Assembly: GCA_038373885.1 (NCBI GenBank)
Contig: JAWZYV010019914.1
Coordinates: 806,001 to 870,000, forward strand
Reading direction: 5' to 3'
DNA: 64,000 nt
From: Cheiracanthium punctorium
Taxonomy: Eukaryota; Arthropoda; Arachnida; Araneae; Cheiracanthiidae
The notes below the pieces were generated by a model. The model did no database searches. It was not told the origin of the DNA and was given only the letters and a program-made list of their open reading frames with translations. The translations under genes were made by a program, and so were the position numbers. Of this stretch, positions 34,566 to 45,632 are shown in pieces (position 1 is the stretch's first letter; each line of letters starts with the position of its first letter).

Positions 34566-35190
34566 TTAAATTGCATCAATTGTTGTTTCGCCCCTAGTGG
34601 TGAAATGTTTTAGATTAGTGCATATTGGAAAATCTAAAGTATCCATTTCAGTTATGAAATCGGATCCTTGATCGGAGTTTAATTCTATGTTAAAATCTCC
34701 TAAAACAGTCTTACAATCATCCTCCTTCAGTAACGTTTCGAATATAGCGTCTATTTATCTTCATAAGAAATTCGAGGGCTAGCGTATGTAACTGCAAATA
34801 TCACTTTATCATGAGTATACGCAATGACGATTTGAACACCATTGATCTGGCTCGTGTAGGCACGTGAGTAAAGTGTTCCATATTCTTTTTATAAAGCGAT
34901 TTTTATAAAGTTTTACTCTATAAAGTCCATAATTTCAGATGGCTTTCTGTTCTGGAAACCACTGTCTATCTATTCGACCAAAGTGAATCCTGGTATTTGA
35001 AAATCATCTGAAGGGATAGTCCATGTTTCTGTTAGCAACATGATCCGTTAGCAACTCCAGATGGCTTTCTGTTTTGGAAACCACTGTCTATCCGTTCGAC
35101 CAAAGTGAATCCTGGTATTTGAAAATCATCTGAAGGGATAGTCCATGTTTCCGTTAGAAATATCAAATCACTCTGCAGAAAACAATAATC
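34566..35190 (-). pseudogene. APE/EEP-type endonuclease domain relic
   Basis: The minus strand reads FLQSDLIFLTETWTIPSDDF then QIPGFTLVERIDSGF (35181-35065), INGVQIVIAYTHDKVIFAVT (about 34840-34780) and VLGDFNIELNSDQGSDF with TTRGETTIDAI before a stop at 34566-34568. LTETW, GDFN and the closing TTIDAI are the conserved blocks of the endonuclease domain used by non-LTR retrotransposons and by Helentron-type Helitrons. The usual H at the third site (SDH) is absent because the frame stops after DAI. Frameshifts and a partial duplication break it. No reverse transcriptase or helicase sequence was found next to it, so the parent element cannot be named. Confidence 0.8.
34937..35158. repeat. 122-bp tandem duplication in the endonuclease relic
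   Basis: A block of about 100 bases, beginning AGATGGCTTTCTGTT and ending near GTCCATGTTTC, is present at 34937 and again at 35059. Copies differ at only a few bases. It repeats the LTETW-IPGF segment, so the duplication arose after or during decay of the gene. Confidence 0.92.
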
Positions 35191-36500
35191 AAACGAAAAA
35201 GTGACCACGGTGCGCCGCATAGACAAAACCCTGTACTTGAAAGAAATAGCACCCGAGTGCTAACAAAACAAGATTATCCATTACCGCGAGCGCGAATACC
35301 TGAATTCAGATAATTTTCAGTAAAGCAGAATTTGATTTAAAGTAACCGTAAGATGAGACAATATGTTCTCAATGTTGCTAAGTTTAAAGTTGAAAAGACA
35401 GTCCAATATATGTCTGTTTTGCAAACAAAAATTTAAATTTATTGTGCTGTATTGATAAAGGTGGGTGAATAGGAATTTACATCTCAGCCACTCAGATAAT
35501 TAATAAACTAGTTGAGATCATTCCGAAGCTTCAAGTGTAATTTGAATTTAATTCTCTTAAGATGTCACAGGTCTCCTATAAAACAACAACCTTTTATTCA
35601 TGTATACCAGTGACGTATCATTTGAATCTTATTGTTAGAAATGACGAATCTGCAAGTAGTTTCACATTGATGTCAGATACTAAATAAATGTAATGATTAC
35701 GTATGAACTCTCTGTCTTAAACATCTGCAAACGACACAGAAAGATGGTCTGTATGTGTCTGTACTGCAATACCATCGATCACGTTGACAGAAGCAGCATA
35801 CTTTTCTTTTATATCCCGTTTACGGACTGATGTTTTATTTAGGATCGTTTTTAAACTGTTGTTATGTTATTTCATTGTTTACTTGTTCTTCGTACTGTGC
35901 TAAAAAAGAACTTTTTAATCCTGTGTTCTCTCGTTTTATTGAACCACAAGCAAAATAAAAACCCTCGCATTGTGAGGATTAAATTTCATGGAGTATTGTT
36001 GCTGCAACTATAAAATTCTCAGTTCTGAAAATTCAAAAACTCTTAAATAATGCATTAGTAACTTTTTTTCCTTATTTTTGGAATAATAATAATTCTTTTT
36101 GTTTTGTTATTTGTTATGTTTTGTTATATAAGTATTGCAGAAAAAAGAAATTTGCTGCATTTATCTGTATTTTTGCTCCGGAAGAGCGGATGCATGTACA
36201 AAAAATTTCTGAATTTATATTATATATATTAACCCAAAATAACATACTAAATCTCTTTGTTATTTCCTTCTTTTTAAACAGTACTACATTTTCATACAAG
36301 GAATATTTTGTAACAACCACAGAGATACGGAAAAAACACTCAAAATACTGGTGTTAAACATTAAAATCAATCAAAACTTTGTGAAAAGACGCACAGTTTT
36401 TATTTATTTTAACCACCTAGAAATTCGATTTTAGCTCATGATTTGAAAACCTGCAAAAAAATTAAGCAAAAGTTTATTTTTAAAAACTTTATTTACAGTG
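35191..36500. other. AT-rich stretch without recognised features
   Basis: Short frames on both strands at 36114-36357 are AT-driven. No repeat was recognised. Confidence 0.45.
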
Positions 36501-36576
36501 GGTCCGGATTCCTTGGGCTCAAAACCGGCTACAGTCGCATGCTTCCCTACGTTGATGACATGGACGACAAACATGG

Positions 36577-36957
36577 AGGCCCGAACTGGCCAGGTCGGCT
36601 TGTCGGAGATTTCCGAGGGTCCCCGGCTAAAGGGGGCCCCGAAGAGGCCCCCCCAAAAATGGATATACCAATGGATAATTTATAATTAGAGTAATTTTAT
36701 ATTATATCAGTTATTGGATTACTAATTTTCCAGAAATCTTTACGTCTTTAAGCAGTGGCACAGCGGAGGACCCCAAGAACACCGCCGCTCGAGAGGGCAC
36801 CTGAAAATTTAGGGGGCCCCAAAGTTCTAAAATTGTTAAATATGATTTTTAGGCACATAAGACAAAATTCCAAATATACTATTCCCTCTGAATTGATCAG
36901 TAATGGGCACCTTTTCAATCTCTAGCCGAGGGCTCCCAAAGGAGCCAGTCCGGGCCT
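36577..36957. mobile_element. ~380-bp MITE with AGGCCCGRACTGGC ends
   Basis: Left AGGCCCGAACTGGC and right GCCAGTCCGGGCCT are inverted with one mismatch. GC-rich blocks with GGGGGCCCC lie inside both ends. No clean 8-bp duplication was found. Just upstream, GGATTCCTTGGGCTCAAAAC (36508) recurs in altered form at about 37520, so another repeat family surrounds this region. Confidence 0.55.
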
Positions 36958-37238
36958 GCGAACAAGCATTCTGCTTCTCGCCTTCAGAGAAAGATGGTGC
37001 CAGCACTGGCCTCTTCATCTTAGTCATTTATCTCTCGCTCTTTTAAAGTACGCAACGAGCGGCAACGAAGTCCACAACGAGTGGCAACATTCCACAAATC
37101 TTGTAACATCGCTCGTCAGCCTCCGACTGACTATCTAATGGGGGGGGGGGATAGTGTGGTGGCACGACTTCGCCTCCACGCACACAACACCTTGGCGATT
37201 GAAGGCCGGTCAAACGTGTACCTTTTGGTTAGGCTGGA

Positions 37239-37485
37239 TGTTGTTGTTGTTGTTTTTGTGAGATAATGGCCAATTGTCTACACGTGGGATCTAGGCCTAT
37301 GGGTGGTATGCCTTCCATGGGAGTCTTTCTAAGGGGTGCTAACGCGTATTTACACAAAGTTTCGGAGGAAACTACGGGGAACTACGGAAAACTCCGAATG
37401 GTTAGGTCGGCGGACGGGACCTGGTTTTGAGCCAGGTACCTAACCTTCCAGTTCAGAGCGCTATTTGCTCCGCCACTGGTCGGGC
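37239..37485 (-). mobile_element. SINE family B with 14-bp target-site duplication
   Basis: Flanked by a perfect TTGGTTAGGCTGGA on both sides (37225-37238 and 37486-37499). On the minus strand it starts with CCAGTGGCGGAGCAAATAGC (A-box), has the family blocks CGGAGTTTTCC and TACGCGTTAGCACCCCTTAG, and ends in an ACAAAAACAACAACAAC tail at 37239. The B-box is weaker than in the 19069 copy. Confidence 0.9.
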
Positions 37486-37499
37486 TTGGTTAGGCTGGA

Positions 37500-38645
37500 A
37501 AACGCAGCCATCTACCAATCGGATTCCTTGAGTTCAAAACCGGCTCTCACCTCACGCTTCCCTTCAAGTTCCATGTTAAATACTTTAATGCTTAATTTTA
37601 CATGTCATAACTAGTTTGCTTAGTAATCATGTTTATGAGCACTAAATGCCTAAATAATGACATAATAAATACTTTATGAATAATTTTTCTTGGAATTCAA
37701 AACAACTCAAAATTTAAAGTTATTAAATGGATGTTAGACACTCTATTCAAGAATTATTGACCAATTAGAAAAATAGTACTTATTTACCGTTTAACAAATT
37801 CAGTTACTTCTGTCCATTTTCGAATTAAAAATTTCTCCTCTGTATATGTAATACAAGGTTCTCAGCATTATTTTGGCACATGTGGGGTTATTAAAAACTT
37901 GTACTCTCTCCGTTTATTTGGAATCTTTACATTTCTGCTCTCAAAACTAATTTATATAAAGAAATGTTCAATAGCAGGAAAATCAAAAATCGTTCCATAC
38001 TTATTCAGATAATTACTTGCATTTAAAAATGTGAATACTAAATTGATGCATAATTACATTACTACAATCGAAATGAATCACTGACTGAAATAATTCTAAA
38101 AGTGTTCCATTAAAATATTAACAAACCCAATAAAAAAAATTTAGAGACACTTTATCACAGTTATAAATTTTTAATTAACTCTTCCTTTCTTCCATATTTA
38201 GATATCTGTGAATTGAAAGCTTTTACCAATTTGAATTTCAATCAGCTCATTAATGATAGAATTTTTAATTCAAGAAATATTCCGAGGTTTATTTAAAAAT
38301 ATATATATAAATACTTTTGCATTTAAACGTACTTTATTTTCCTTGAAATGCAGAATTTCTAAATGCTAAGTGAAAGTATGAGAAAATAGAAGTGTAGTTA
38401 TAAAGGATATAATAAAACTGATGTGGCTGACCAATTAGAGCAATGTTTTCCAACCACTCTCTGGTTCGGTTATTTATTTACTTCTTTAAAATAATCAGCA
38501 ACTAACCTCGCACTAGATAAAATTTTGATTTTATAAAGTAGCTTTGATAAAAAAGAATACCCACATTTATGAATTTTTTCAAGTCCGCAGTTGAAAAATG
38601 TGAACGTCATGAAAAGGATTAGGAAGGATCATCAGATAGTACATA
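37500..38645. other. Mostly AT-rich; end of an older repeat
   Basis: The first ~70 bases (with CGGATTCCTTGAGTTCAAAA) match 36508 onward. The remainder is AT-rich without recognised content. Confidence 0.4.
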
Positions 38646-39813
38646 TCTATATAAATAAAATTAAACTTTTGTCTGTAAATTTCTTGGAATTCAAAAATTT
38701 TGCGATTTCTATCCGTTTCAAGCACCCGGGAATCCGATGCGACCCCCCCAAAAAAAGTTTGTCTGTCTGTCATTCTGTCGTTCTGTCATTCTGTCGTTCT
38801 GTTCGTGACGCTTTTTCTGTTGAAGCATCACGTAAAAACGGCTGAAGCGAATGATATGAAATTGGGTGTCATGATAGGTGGTCACTCAACTTAAAACATA
38901 GGCGTCGAATTTTTAAAAAATCTTGATTGGATTTTGAGATTTTCGAAAATCGTTTCAAACTGCGTAAATTTGTGTTCAAGCATCACGTAATAACTGCAAA
39001 GGTGAAAAAATGATATTTGGTGAAATGATAGGTGGTCACTCACCTTAAACTATAAGCATCTAATTTTAAAAAATCGATCCGATTTCGAGATTTTGCGAAA
39101 ATCGTTTAAAACTGAGTGAATCTTTGTTCCCGCATTACGTAATAACGACTAAAGCGAATGATATGAAATTTCGTCACATGATAGATGGTTGCTCAACATA
39201 AACTAAAGGTATCCAATTTTTAAAACATTTTCATTAGATTTTGAGATTTTGTGAAAATTCTCTCAAAATACGTTTATATTTCTTCAAACATCACGTAATA
39301 ACAGCTAATACGAATTATACGAAATTTAGTGATAGGATAGGTAGTTGCTAATCTTAATTTATAGGCGTTGAATTTTTAAAATATTTTGATTACATTTGGA
39401 GATTTTGCGAAAATCGTTTTAAAATGCTGAAATTTTGTTCCAGCATCACGAAATAAAGACTGCAGGGAATGAAACGAAATTGGGTGACATGATAGGTTGT
39501 CACTCAACTTAAATTCTAGGCTTCCAATTTTTCAAAGATGTTGATTAGATTTTGAGATTTTGCGAAAATTATTTCAATATTCGTAAATAATCGTTCGCGC
39601 ATCACATATTTACGACTAAAGCGAATGAAATGATATTACTTAGTGACTCTCTTAACCTGTAATATTTTAACAATACATAAAAATTATAACTTCGCTTTCT
39701 TTTCTTTGGCAACATACTCCATCCATTCTGTGTACTACTACAATGCTGTCGAAAGTTCTTGCTTTCTGGAAATTTGCATTCACTAACCCGTCAACGACGG
39801 GTACTTCAGCTAG
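38646..39813 (+). mobile_element. Non-autonomous Helitron
   Basis: Starts TCTATATAAATAAAATT after an A (38645). Ends with a perfect hairpin ACCCGTC-AAC-GACGGGT (39786-39802), a 7-base spacer, CTAG (39810-39813) and then T. TC...CTRR ends, a 3' hairpin and A/T insertion without a target-site duplication define Helitrons. A (TCTGTCAT/TCTGTCGT)n stretch lies at 38760-38805. The middle is an array of ~155-bp diverged repeats. No Rep/helicase coding is present. Confidence 0.88.
38815..39640 (+). repeat. Array of ~155-bp diverged repeats inside the Helitron
   Basis: About five to six units each contain a form of GCATCACGTAATAAC, AAAGCGAATGATATGAAATT, GATAGGTGGTCACTCAAC and TTTGAGATTTTGCGAAAATC in that order. 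Units have diverged considerably, so the array is old. The same unit occurs in the relic at 58740-59420. Confidence 0.85.
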
Positions 39814-41102
39814 TGTAACAATATGATAATTTAAACTGAAATGACAAACACACGCATACACATACGCCCATTAAAGTGCCTTGCCAGCCCCTTAACTCCG
39901 GAACGGCTGCAGCTATATTCATAAAACTGTTTTCTAGATATAGTAAACTAGCCATACGCTACTGCATGAAGCCGCCTACGGTGCTACCTATTGGGAAACT
40001 GCGGAGTTAGCATTCCTGTCTCTGAAAACGGAACGAGATATGGAAAAAAAGTGATTTAGAGAGTATCGTCAATTTTGCACGAAAAGACACTTTATAGATA
40101 TTATCGAACGGTTAAAAAGCACATTTGTTTCTTCGTGGTTTCCTACACTGCGACGTCACGAAACTTGAACGAAATGAGAAATGATTATCTTTCGGGCTAA
40201 ACACGATTCTGCAATATGACGCAGTTGTATCGCTTGTGTTAAAATAGTGTCGCATCAAATCAATGCAATTTGTTTTTGTTGTTCGAAATTTTTGCAACAT
40301 GCAAATACGTAAGAAACGTCACGCCTGTCACCTTATGATCCCATAATGTGGAGAGTCACGAGAGTATTCCATTTTGACAATAGTCTGATATTTCGACCTT
40401 ATAGTGACCACTCACGGACGTCGCAATGACTGCTTGTGACAGGATTGTGCCTGTCGGTTAAGCGTCACTTGAGGTTCACCGTGCTATTTCATTAGGAGTG
40501 CGTTTAATATCTGCGCAGTGACGACAAACCGCTATATGAGATCCTTCTTTGTGTCTACAGACTTCCTAAAGAATGTCAGCAGGAGCCACTTCCAACAACA
40601 AATTTAATATTTAATCAAATAAGCCTTTTTTGTAATTAGTATTTTACTTTTCTAGATCCAGCTAAACGGCGAAACCTGGATGCGTTTTCCGCGAATTTCA
40701 TCTATAACGAAGTTAATTGCTTACAGGTATTTTAAATTATTAAATTGCGTTGTGGAGGTTGGAAATCCAGATTCGATGCACTTAGTTGCAGTAAGAAAAA
40801 TACATTGAATGCTTAAAACTATTTATTGAAAAGATACCATTGAAACATAAACTTATTAAACGGATGGTAGTGGTGGTGGCTCAGCGAATTAGAAAAACGT
40901 CCCATATGGACAGTGAAATTAAGATGGAATGAATTGAAAATTACGCCAGCAGAGAATTACACATTGGCGAGAACAAATACTTGGCTGATATAAATAACGA
41001 CAATTCCAGATCAACCCTAAAACTTAATCCAATAAAATTAAAATGACGTAATCGCGAGCAAATAATTTTAAAGATGTCGCAGAGCAACAAAAAATAACTT
41101 AC
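39814..41102. other. No recognised gene; GTCAC-rich patch and one weak exon candidate
   Basis: About 40330-40560 is rich in GTCAC/GTGAC strings. At 40656-40726 (+), a TTTTACTTTTCTAG acceptor and an ACAG|GT donor enclose 71 bases that are open in two frames (IQLNGETWMRFPRISS in one). This is weak on its own. Confidence 0.3.
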
Positions 41103-41196
41103 GCCAGTAGGTTGCCAAATAGGGAAGCAAAAGTTCGTTGCCATTGCAAACGGACGTAATGTAATCTGTTTTTGGCTCAGAACGAAGCCACCATGT
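41103..41196 (-). CDS. Candidate internal exon, unknown gene
   Basis: On the minus strand a strong acceptor (pyrimidine-rich tract ending GTCTCTTCAG, 41208-41197) and a consensus donor GTAAGT (41102-41097) enclose 94 bases. Two of the three frames are open. One reads TWWLRSEPKTDY, then SVCNGNELLLPYLATYW; the other HGGFVLSQKQITLRPF and onward. The segment is richer in G+C than its flanks. I do not recognise the peptide in either frame and found no partner exon nearby, so this rests on splice signals alone. Confidence 0.35.
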
Positions 41197-42410
41197 CTGA
41201 AGAGACAAATAAACAATTAAGAAAAATGCATACGGGGAAAGGCGAATATACAGATTTAAAAGCCGAAGTGACCGAAAAATGAGAACATAAAAGATTTAGA
41301 ATTCTTGATTTTGGATCGATTAAATTTAAAGAAAGACAAAGTAAATGATTCTTAAAATTATATATGTGATCTCCATCACATCATCCTCTTAACCTGGTAC
41401 CGACCCCTTGATCTATGCTAAGTTTTCATCCAATTCTTGCTATGATCCCTCTGAATTGGTCAGTCGATTATGAACACCCTGTGTATCATAAGATATCATG
41501 TTATGCATTAAAAACCATTTTGCCAAATGAATTATAAATATTTCAAATGAAGTAAGGCATGAATAGAATTCATAAAAATAGAAATAAAGGAAATGTTCAT
41601 TGTTATAGTTTTTTAAACCTTTTGACCCTACAATATGGTTTCAAAATGACCCCAGAATGATCCGATAGGAGAAGAAAGTGCGATGCTGATAGGTGAAAAA
41701 AAATGTGTGCTGCCATCTTTCTCGAACATTAGAAAACTCTTTCTGGTATTCCCGTATCTTCCGAAAGATATGAGCCCGGATAATCTAATTGGGAGTAGAA
41801 TACTCTTGTATTACGTCAGACAACCCTGCAACAGTCGTTTTAAAAAGTGAACTGATTGCAAAAATTAGTTTTGAAAACTAAAGTTTTATAGACCTACTTT
41901 ATAATTAGAGGAAAAATACATTTATTTTTAAATGAAGATGTACATAAAGTTTTTGGAATGTTTTCTCTCCTTTTCAAATATTATTTACCATGAGTCAGCA
42001 TGATCTTATTTATCCACCTATTATATATAAATGCTAAAAATTTCTTGAACGTTTGCAAGGTTCGATACATTATGGACAGGTATATATTCAAAATTTTAAA
42101 TTTCAGTAACATAATAAGTTATTATACGATTACATTTTTTTTTAATCCCCACCCCCATTCAACATTTTTTTTTGTTCAAAAGCAGATTTTGATGTTAAAA
42201 GTAGTCTTAAAAAGTATGATATTTTTACGAGATTTGATACGTTAGACACACAAATGCATTTTCAAATTTATAAAATTTCAATAATTTATGTTCTTTCGAA
42301 TTAATTCAAACACAAGTCTCCAAGACTATCTCAAAATAAGATTTCATTGTATTTTTTCCTTGTTATTACGTAAATTGCTCGTTAAAGTGTGTAATCATCG
42401 AGTAAGTTTT
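41197..42410. other. AT-rich stretch; lone mariner-type end
   Basis: GAACACCCTGTGTATCA near 41473 resembles a mariner-type terminal repeat on the minus strand, but no partner end was found. The rest shows nothing recognised. Confidence 0.35.
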
Positions 42411-42660
42411 AAAAGTTATCACTGTGATAGCTGTGACACGAAAGTTATCACTGTGATATTACTGATATTACTTCAGAGTCAGAAGAATGAGCAGTCACAT
42501 AGTTATTTCACAATGACGTCACTATTCACAAAAGACATCACAGTGATCGCACACTGAAGTACTATCACTTGTCACAATGCGACTATTTCGTAACACTTGG
42601 TGATCACTTTGACCGTTTGTGACGTCACAGTGACTCTTTTGTGACCATCTGTGCTATGAG
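42411..42660. repeat. Dense palindrome cluster: TATCACTGTGATA and TGACGTCA
   Basis: Two copies of TATCACTGTGATA (42417-42429 and 42446-42458), two perfect TGACGTCA (42514-42521 and 42620-42627), CACAGTGATC (42539-42548), and many single GTCAC/GTGAC strings lie within 250 bases. TGACGTCA is the CRE consensus bound by CREB/ATF. The cluster could be a regulatory element or transposon subterminal repeats; I found no terminal repeat or duplication to prove the latter. Confidence 0.7.
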
Positions 42661-42913
42661 GGGTTTATGTATAATTTAGATATTATAATCAGGGTTGTTT
42701 AAAATAATGATTCCAATTGGCGTATTTTTTTCCTTTTCTTCTAGAAAAATAGGTACAAATTCTACATCACCATGTAAGTAAATAGCACACAGTTTTTCAG
42801 TATAAACTACTTAAATTAAACTTCGTTTTACATTGTAAATCTTTCTATAAAATTCCAGGCTCAATCTATGAATTGCAGTTTTACTGTTGCTTGGAATTCA
42901 GGATCAGTTTGTA

Positions 42914-43060
42914 AGTTTTCGCCTTACCATTCGGGCCAATTCATAAAGGAAGACCTTGCTACTAATAATTAGGGAGATCCCGGGTAGTAAAACACAAACT
43001 TTGACCTTACTATTTTGATCAGTTCATAAACGTGGACCTTGCAACTGATTCTTCAAAAAG
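42914..43060. repeat. Two-copy diverged tandem repeat, ~82-bp period
   Basis: CCTTACCATTCGGGCCAATT with CATAAAGGAAGACCTTGCTA (from about 42922) corresponds to CCTTACTATTTTGATCAGTT with CATAAACGTGGACCTTGCAA (from about 43004). A third partial form (GATCAGTTTGTAAG) is at 42902. Confidence 0.7.
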
Positions 43061-44362
43061 CTGAGTTTACAAGGTCAGCTTTATAAAGAATCTACGTAAT
43101 AGTTTATACGTATTACTTCTCAACCCTAAATTTTCTATTCTCCTAAAATTTATTTATTTATATATTTTTTATGCATTGTCATGTATTTTGGTAATTATTA
43201 TTCTAACATTTTTACCGATTTGAAGGTAGGAGCGATTAATAACTTTCAAAGTTAGTTATAAGCATGTCTGAGAGAATATCAGCAAAATACTTCGGAAAAC
43301 AAAAGTTTTTTCCTTTTCCATCATAAAATAAAATTTACTTCGTCATCATTTTATTAAAATTGCTTTTCGATGCATTAAGTTCATTTTGACCGCAAAATTT
43401 ACCGAACAAACTATGTTTGATATTTTAACGGCGAAAGTAAATATTATCTTTTCTTTTACACAAGCATAAGCTAAATATATAATATTATGTTAATTTAGCT
43501 TGTAATGTAATAACGAACAATCAATCTTGTCGAAATCTGTGTACTGTTTAATTAAATTTCAGAAAAAAAGGTAAGATGAATGAAATATATTAAATATCAA
43601 CTTTTATACTAATTAGCTTAAAGCTGTATTTGGCAGTGCTTTTTAATAGTATTGATTACATTGAAATTTTATTTCTGACATCCAAATTTAACCCTTCGAG
43701 TGCCTAAAACGAAATGCTCCATTACCTCAATTACATTTTTTTTCTGTAATATGTTAAAATTATATTTATAACTTAAACAATCAAATGTCGTACACTGTTT
43801 TTTCATCTGCAAAGCTTTCAAGTAGTACTTAGATATCATTTTCTCTAAGTTGGGATTTGAAAAGTTTTGTACTTTCACAGTGATAAATCTGCTCGGTATG
43901 AATAGCATAGACTCATAGTTTTTTCAATAACACGAAGAGTGTATCAAATTTCATTTTTTTAGGTAAAACTTGTTCCTTTTTAATTTTGCGATGACATAGC
44001 TTTGAAGATATCCCTCCTGCGTCCAGCATTGTTGTTTACCTGGGTTGCTCCGGAAGAGCCTAAAATGGCATGAAACTTTGAATCATGAAGTAAACATTAG
44101 AGAGGGCATCTTTTTTGCTTTGACTGTGACAAAAGTTACTGGGAGCCAAGGAGTGGAGCGACGAGATGCTACAACGCCCTGATTCCGATGTACCTGTACT
44201 TTTTCACTTGGGATACAGGGAGCTTAAATGCTAACGAGCAATCAACCTGAAAGAAGAGGGGTGAATGGTCCAATGTCGATCTTCGGGGGATTTTATATCA
44301 GCTCGTAGCTCCCCTCCTGATTCCTTGCAGTTTTTTTTACGGCCAAAGGAAAGAGATGGCCT
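43061..44362. other. AT-rich stretch without recognised features
   Basis: A GC-richer patch at 44010-44230 is open on the minus strand for about 50 codons and borders a CCCAG|GTAAAC string, but no family was recognised. Confidence 0.35.
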
Positions 44363-45101
44363 CCCTAATAGCACAACTAGTTCTGAAAAAGTTCAAAGTA
44401 TACTACTGGCCAAAAGTGTTACAAGTTTCAGAAATTTAACCTTTTTCAAGACTAAGCCAGCCCTTTCTCCCCCATCAAAATTAAAAATGAATATAATTCA
44501 TATTTTTTAATGTCAACATGTTAAATTAGTTACTTCAAAGACAAGATAGCATTAAGTTATAGAACAAAAATAATTGTTTAATTTATTGAAAAAATAGCTT
44601 AAAAAATACATAGGTTATTAAAGAAATCATAATCCATTTTGGTTCGCCAGAATAAAATTAAATAAAGAATTAATTTAAAGTTATTCTGCAAAAAGAGGAT
44701 GATAAATAAATGCAATTAAACTAAAGATCATTTATTTTATTGCTGAGCAGCCTTGACTTTGATCACAACAGTCACTCTTTTATTTATGGAATTCACAATG
44801 TTTTACAACCCTTCCTTCGGTATTTCATGGTGGCAACTTACATTATTGGTTCCTGAAGCTCTCATTTTGTTTTTTTAGTGATTTTCAGATGTATTCTTTC
44901 CAATTATACTACATAAATTCTCTAAAGTATTTAAATATCTGTCAAATTTCCGGTCCTATTTTTTCTGGGCTTATTCTTGAAATGATGGTTAGATTTCTCA
45001 AACTTGCAATACTTTTGGCCAGTAGTGTACGTTCATAACAAGTTTTTTGACAATCAAAACACGTGTTTTGAACATCTTCTGAACTAGTTGTGCTATTAGG
45101 G
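44363..45101. mobile_element. 110-bp MITE interrupted by a Tc1-like element
   Basis: The left part CCCTAATAGCACAACTAGTT...GTTCAAAG (44363-44398) and the right part (45030-45101, ending GTTGTGCTATTAGGG) join into a 110-bp unit. That unit aligns over its full length with the 107-bp copy at 22450-22556. The intervening 44401-45027 is a TA-flanked element. Confidence 0.88.
44401..45027. mobile_element. 627-bp non-autonomous Tc1-like element
   Basis: Ends TACTACTGGCCAAAAGTGTT and (inverted) CACTACTGGCCAAAAGTATT continue in register for about 43 bases. They are flanked by TA (44399-44400 and 45028-45029). TACTGGCCAAAAGT is a common Tc1-family terminal sequence and TA is its target. No transposase frame is present. 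Confidence 0.88.
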
Positions 45102-45501
45102 GATCTCTACTGTTCACTTAATAACTGTGACACTAACATATCACTTTATATTTCAAAGAAATTAACAGGAAGGGGAGAGTAAATTCAGCAACCCCCCTCT
45201 GTCCTTATGAATGACTAGGCTTTCCTGTAATAGTATTATCTCTTTGTTCTTTATAAGGCGTTCATAATGTTAAATAACATTTTACAGGAACTAAATTTTG
45301 ACAACTCATACAAGAAAAAAACGTATAGAACCTCCGCAGTTCAAAGATCAAAATATTACGGATAATATATAAAATATTCATAATTATATATAAAATATTC
45401 AGAAAACGCTTCTAAAGACATAATAAATGGCAATGAGCATTTGCTAAAAGAAGAATAATTTAACTTTCACAGCATTGAAAATATTTAATTAGCACATACA
45501 A

Positions 45502-45521
45502 ACACACACACACACACACAA
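45502..45521. repeat. (AC)n microsatellite
   Basis: About ten uninterrupted AC units. Confidence 0.95.
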
Positions 45522-45544
45522 ACAGGAACAGGGTAAGGGAAAAA

Positions 45545-45632
45545 CAAAATAATTTACAATAAGAATATAATTTACAAATAATTTACAATTTAACTTACAA
45601 ACAAAATAATTTACAAATAATTTACAATAGTG
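45545..45632. repeat. AATAATTTACAA minisatellite
   Basis: Six to seven imperfect copies of a 12-base unit AATAATTTACAA with short interruptions (AAGAATAT, CTTACAAACAA). Confidence 0.85.

Noticed and set aside
36443..36689. Frames with GGPNWPGRL / PKRPPQKW
   Set aside because: They arise from the G/C-rich end of the AGGCCCG MITE and the repeat upstream of it.
38591..38894. Overlapping frames with LSVCHSVVLSFCRSV-type repeats
   Set aside because: They translate the TCTGTCAT/TCTGTCGT tract at the start of the Helitron.
41473..41489. Full mariner-type element ending at ACACCCTGT
   Set aside because: No partner terminal repeat or transposase block was found upstream.
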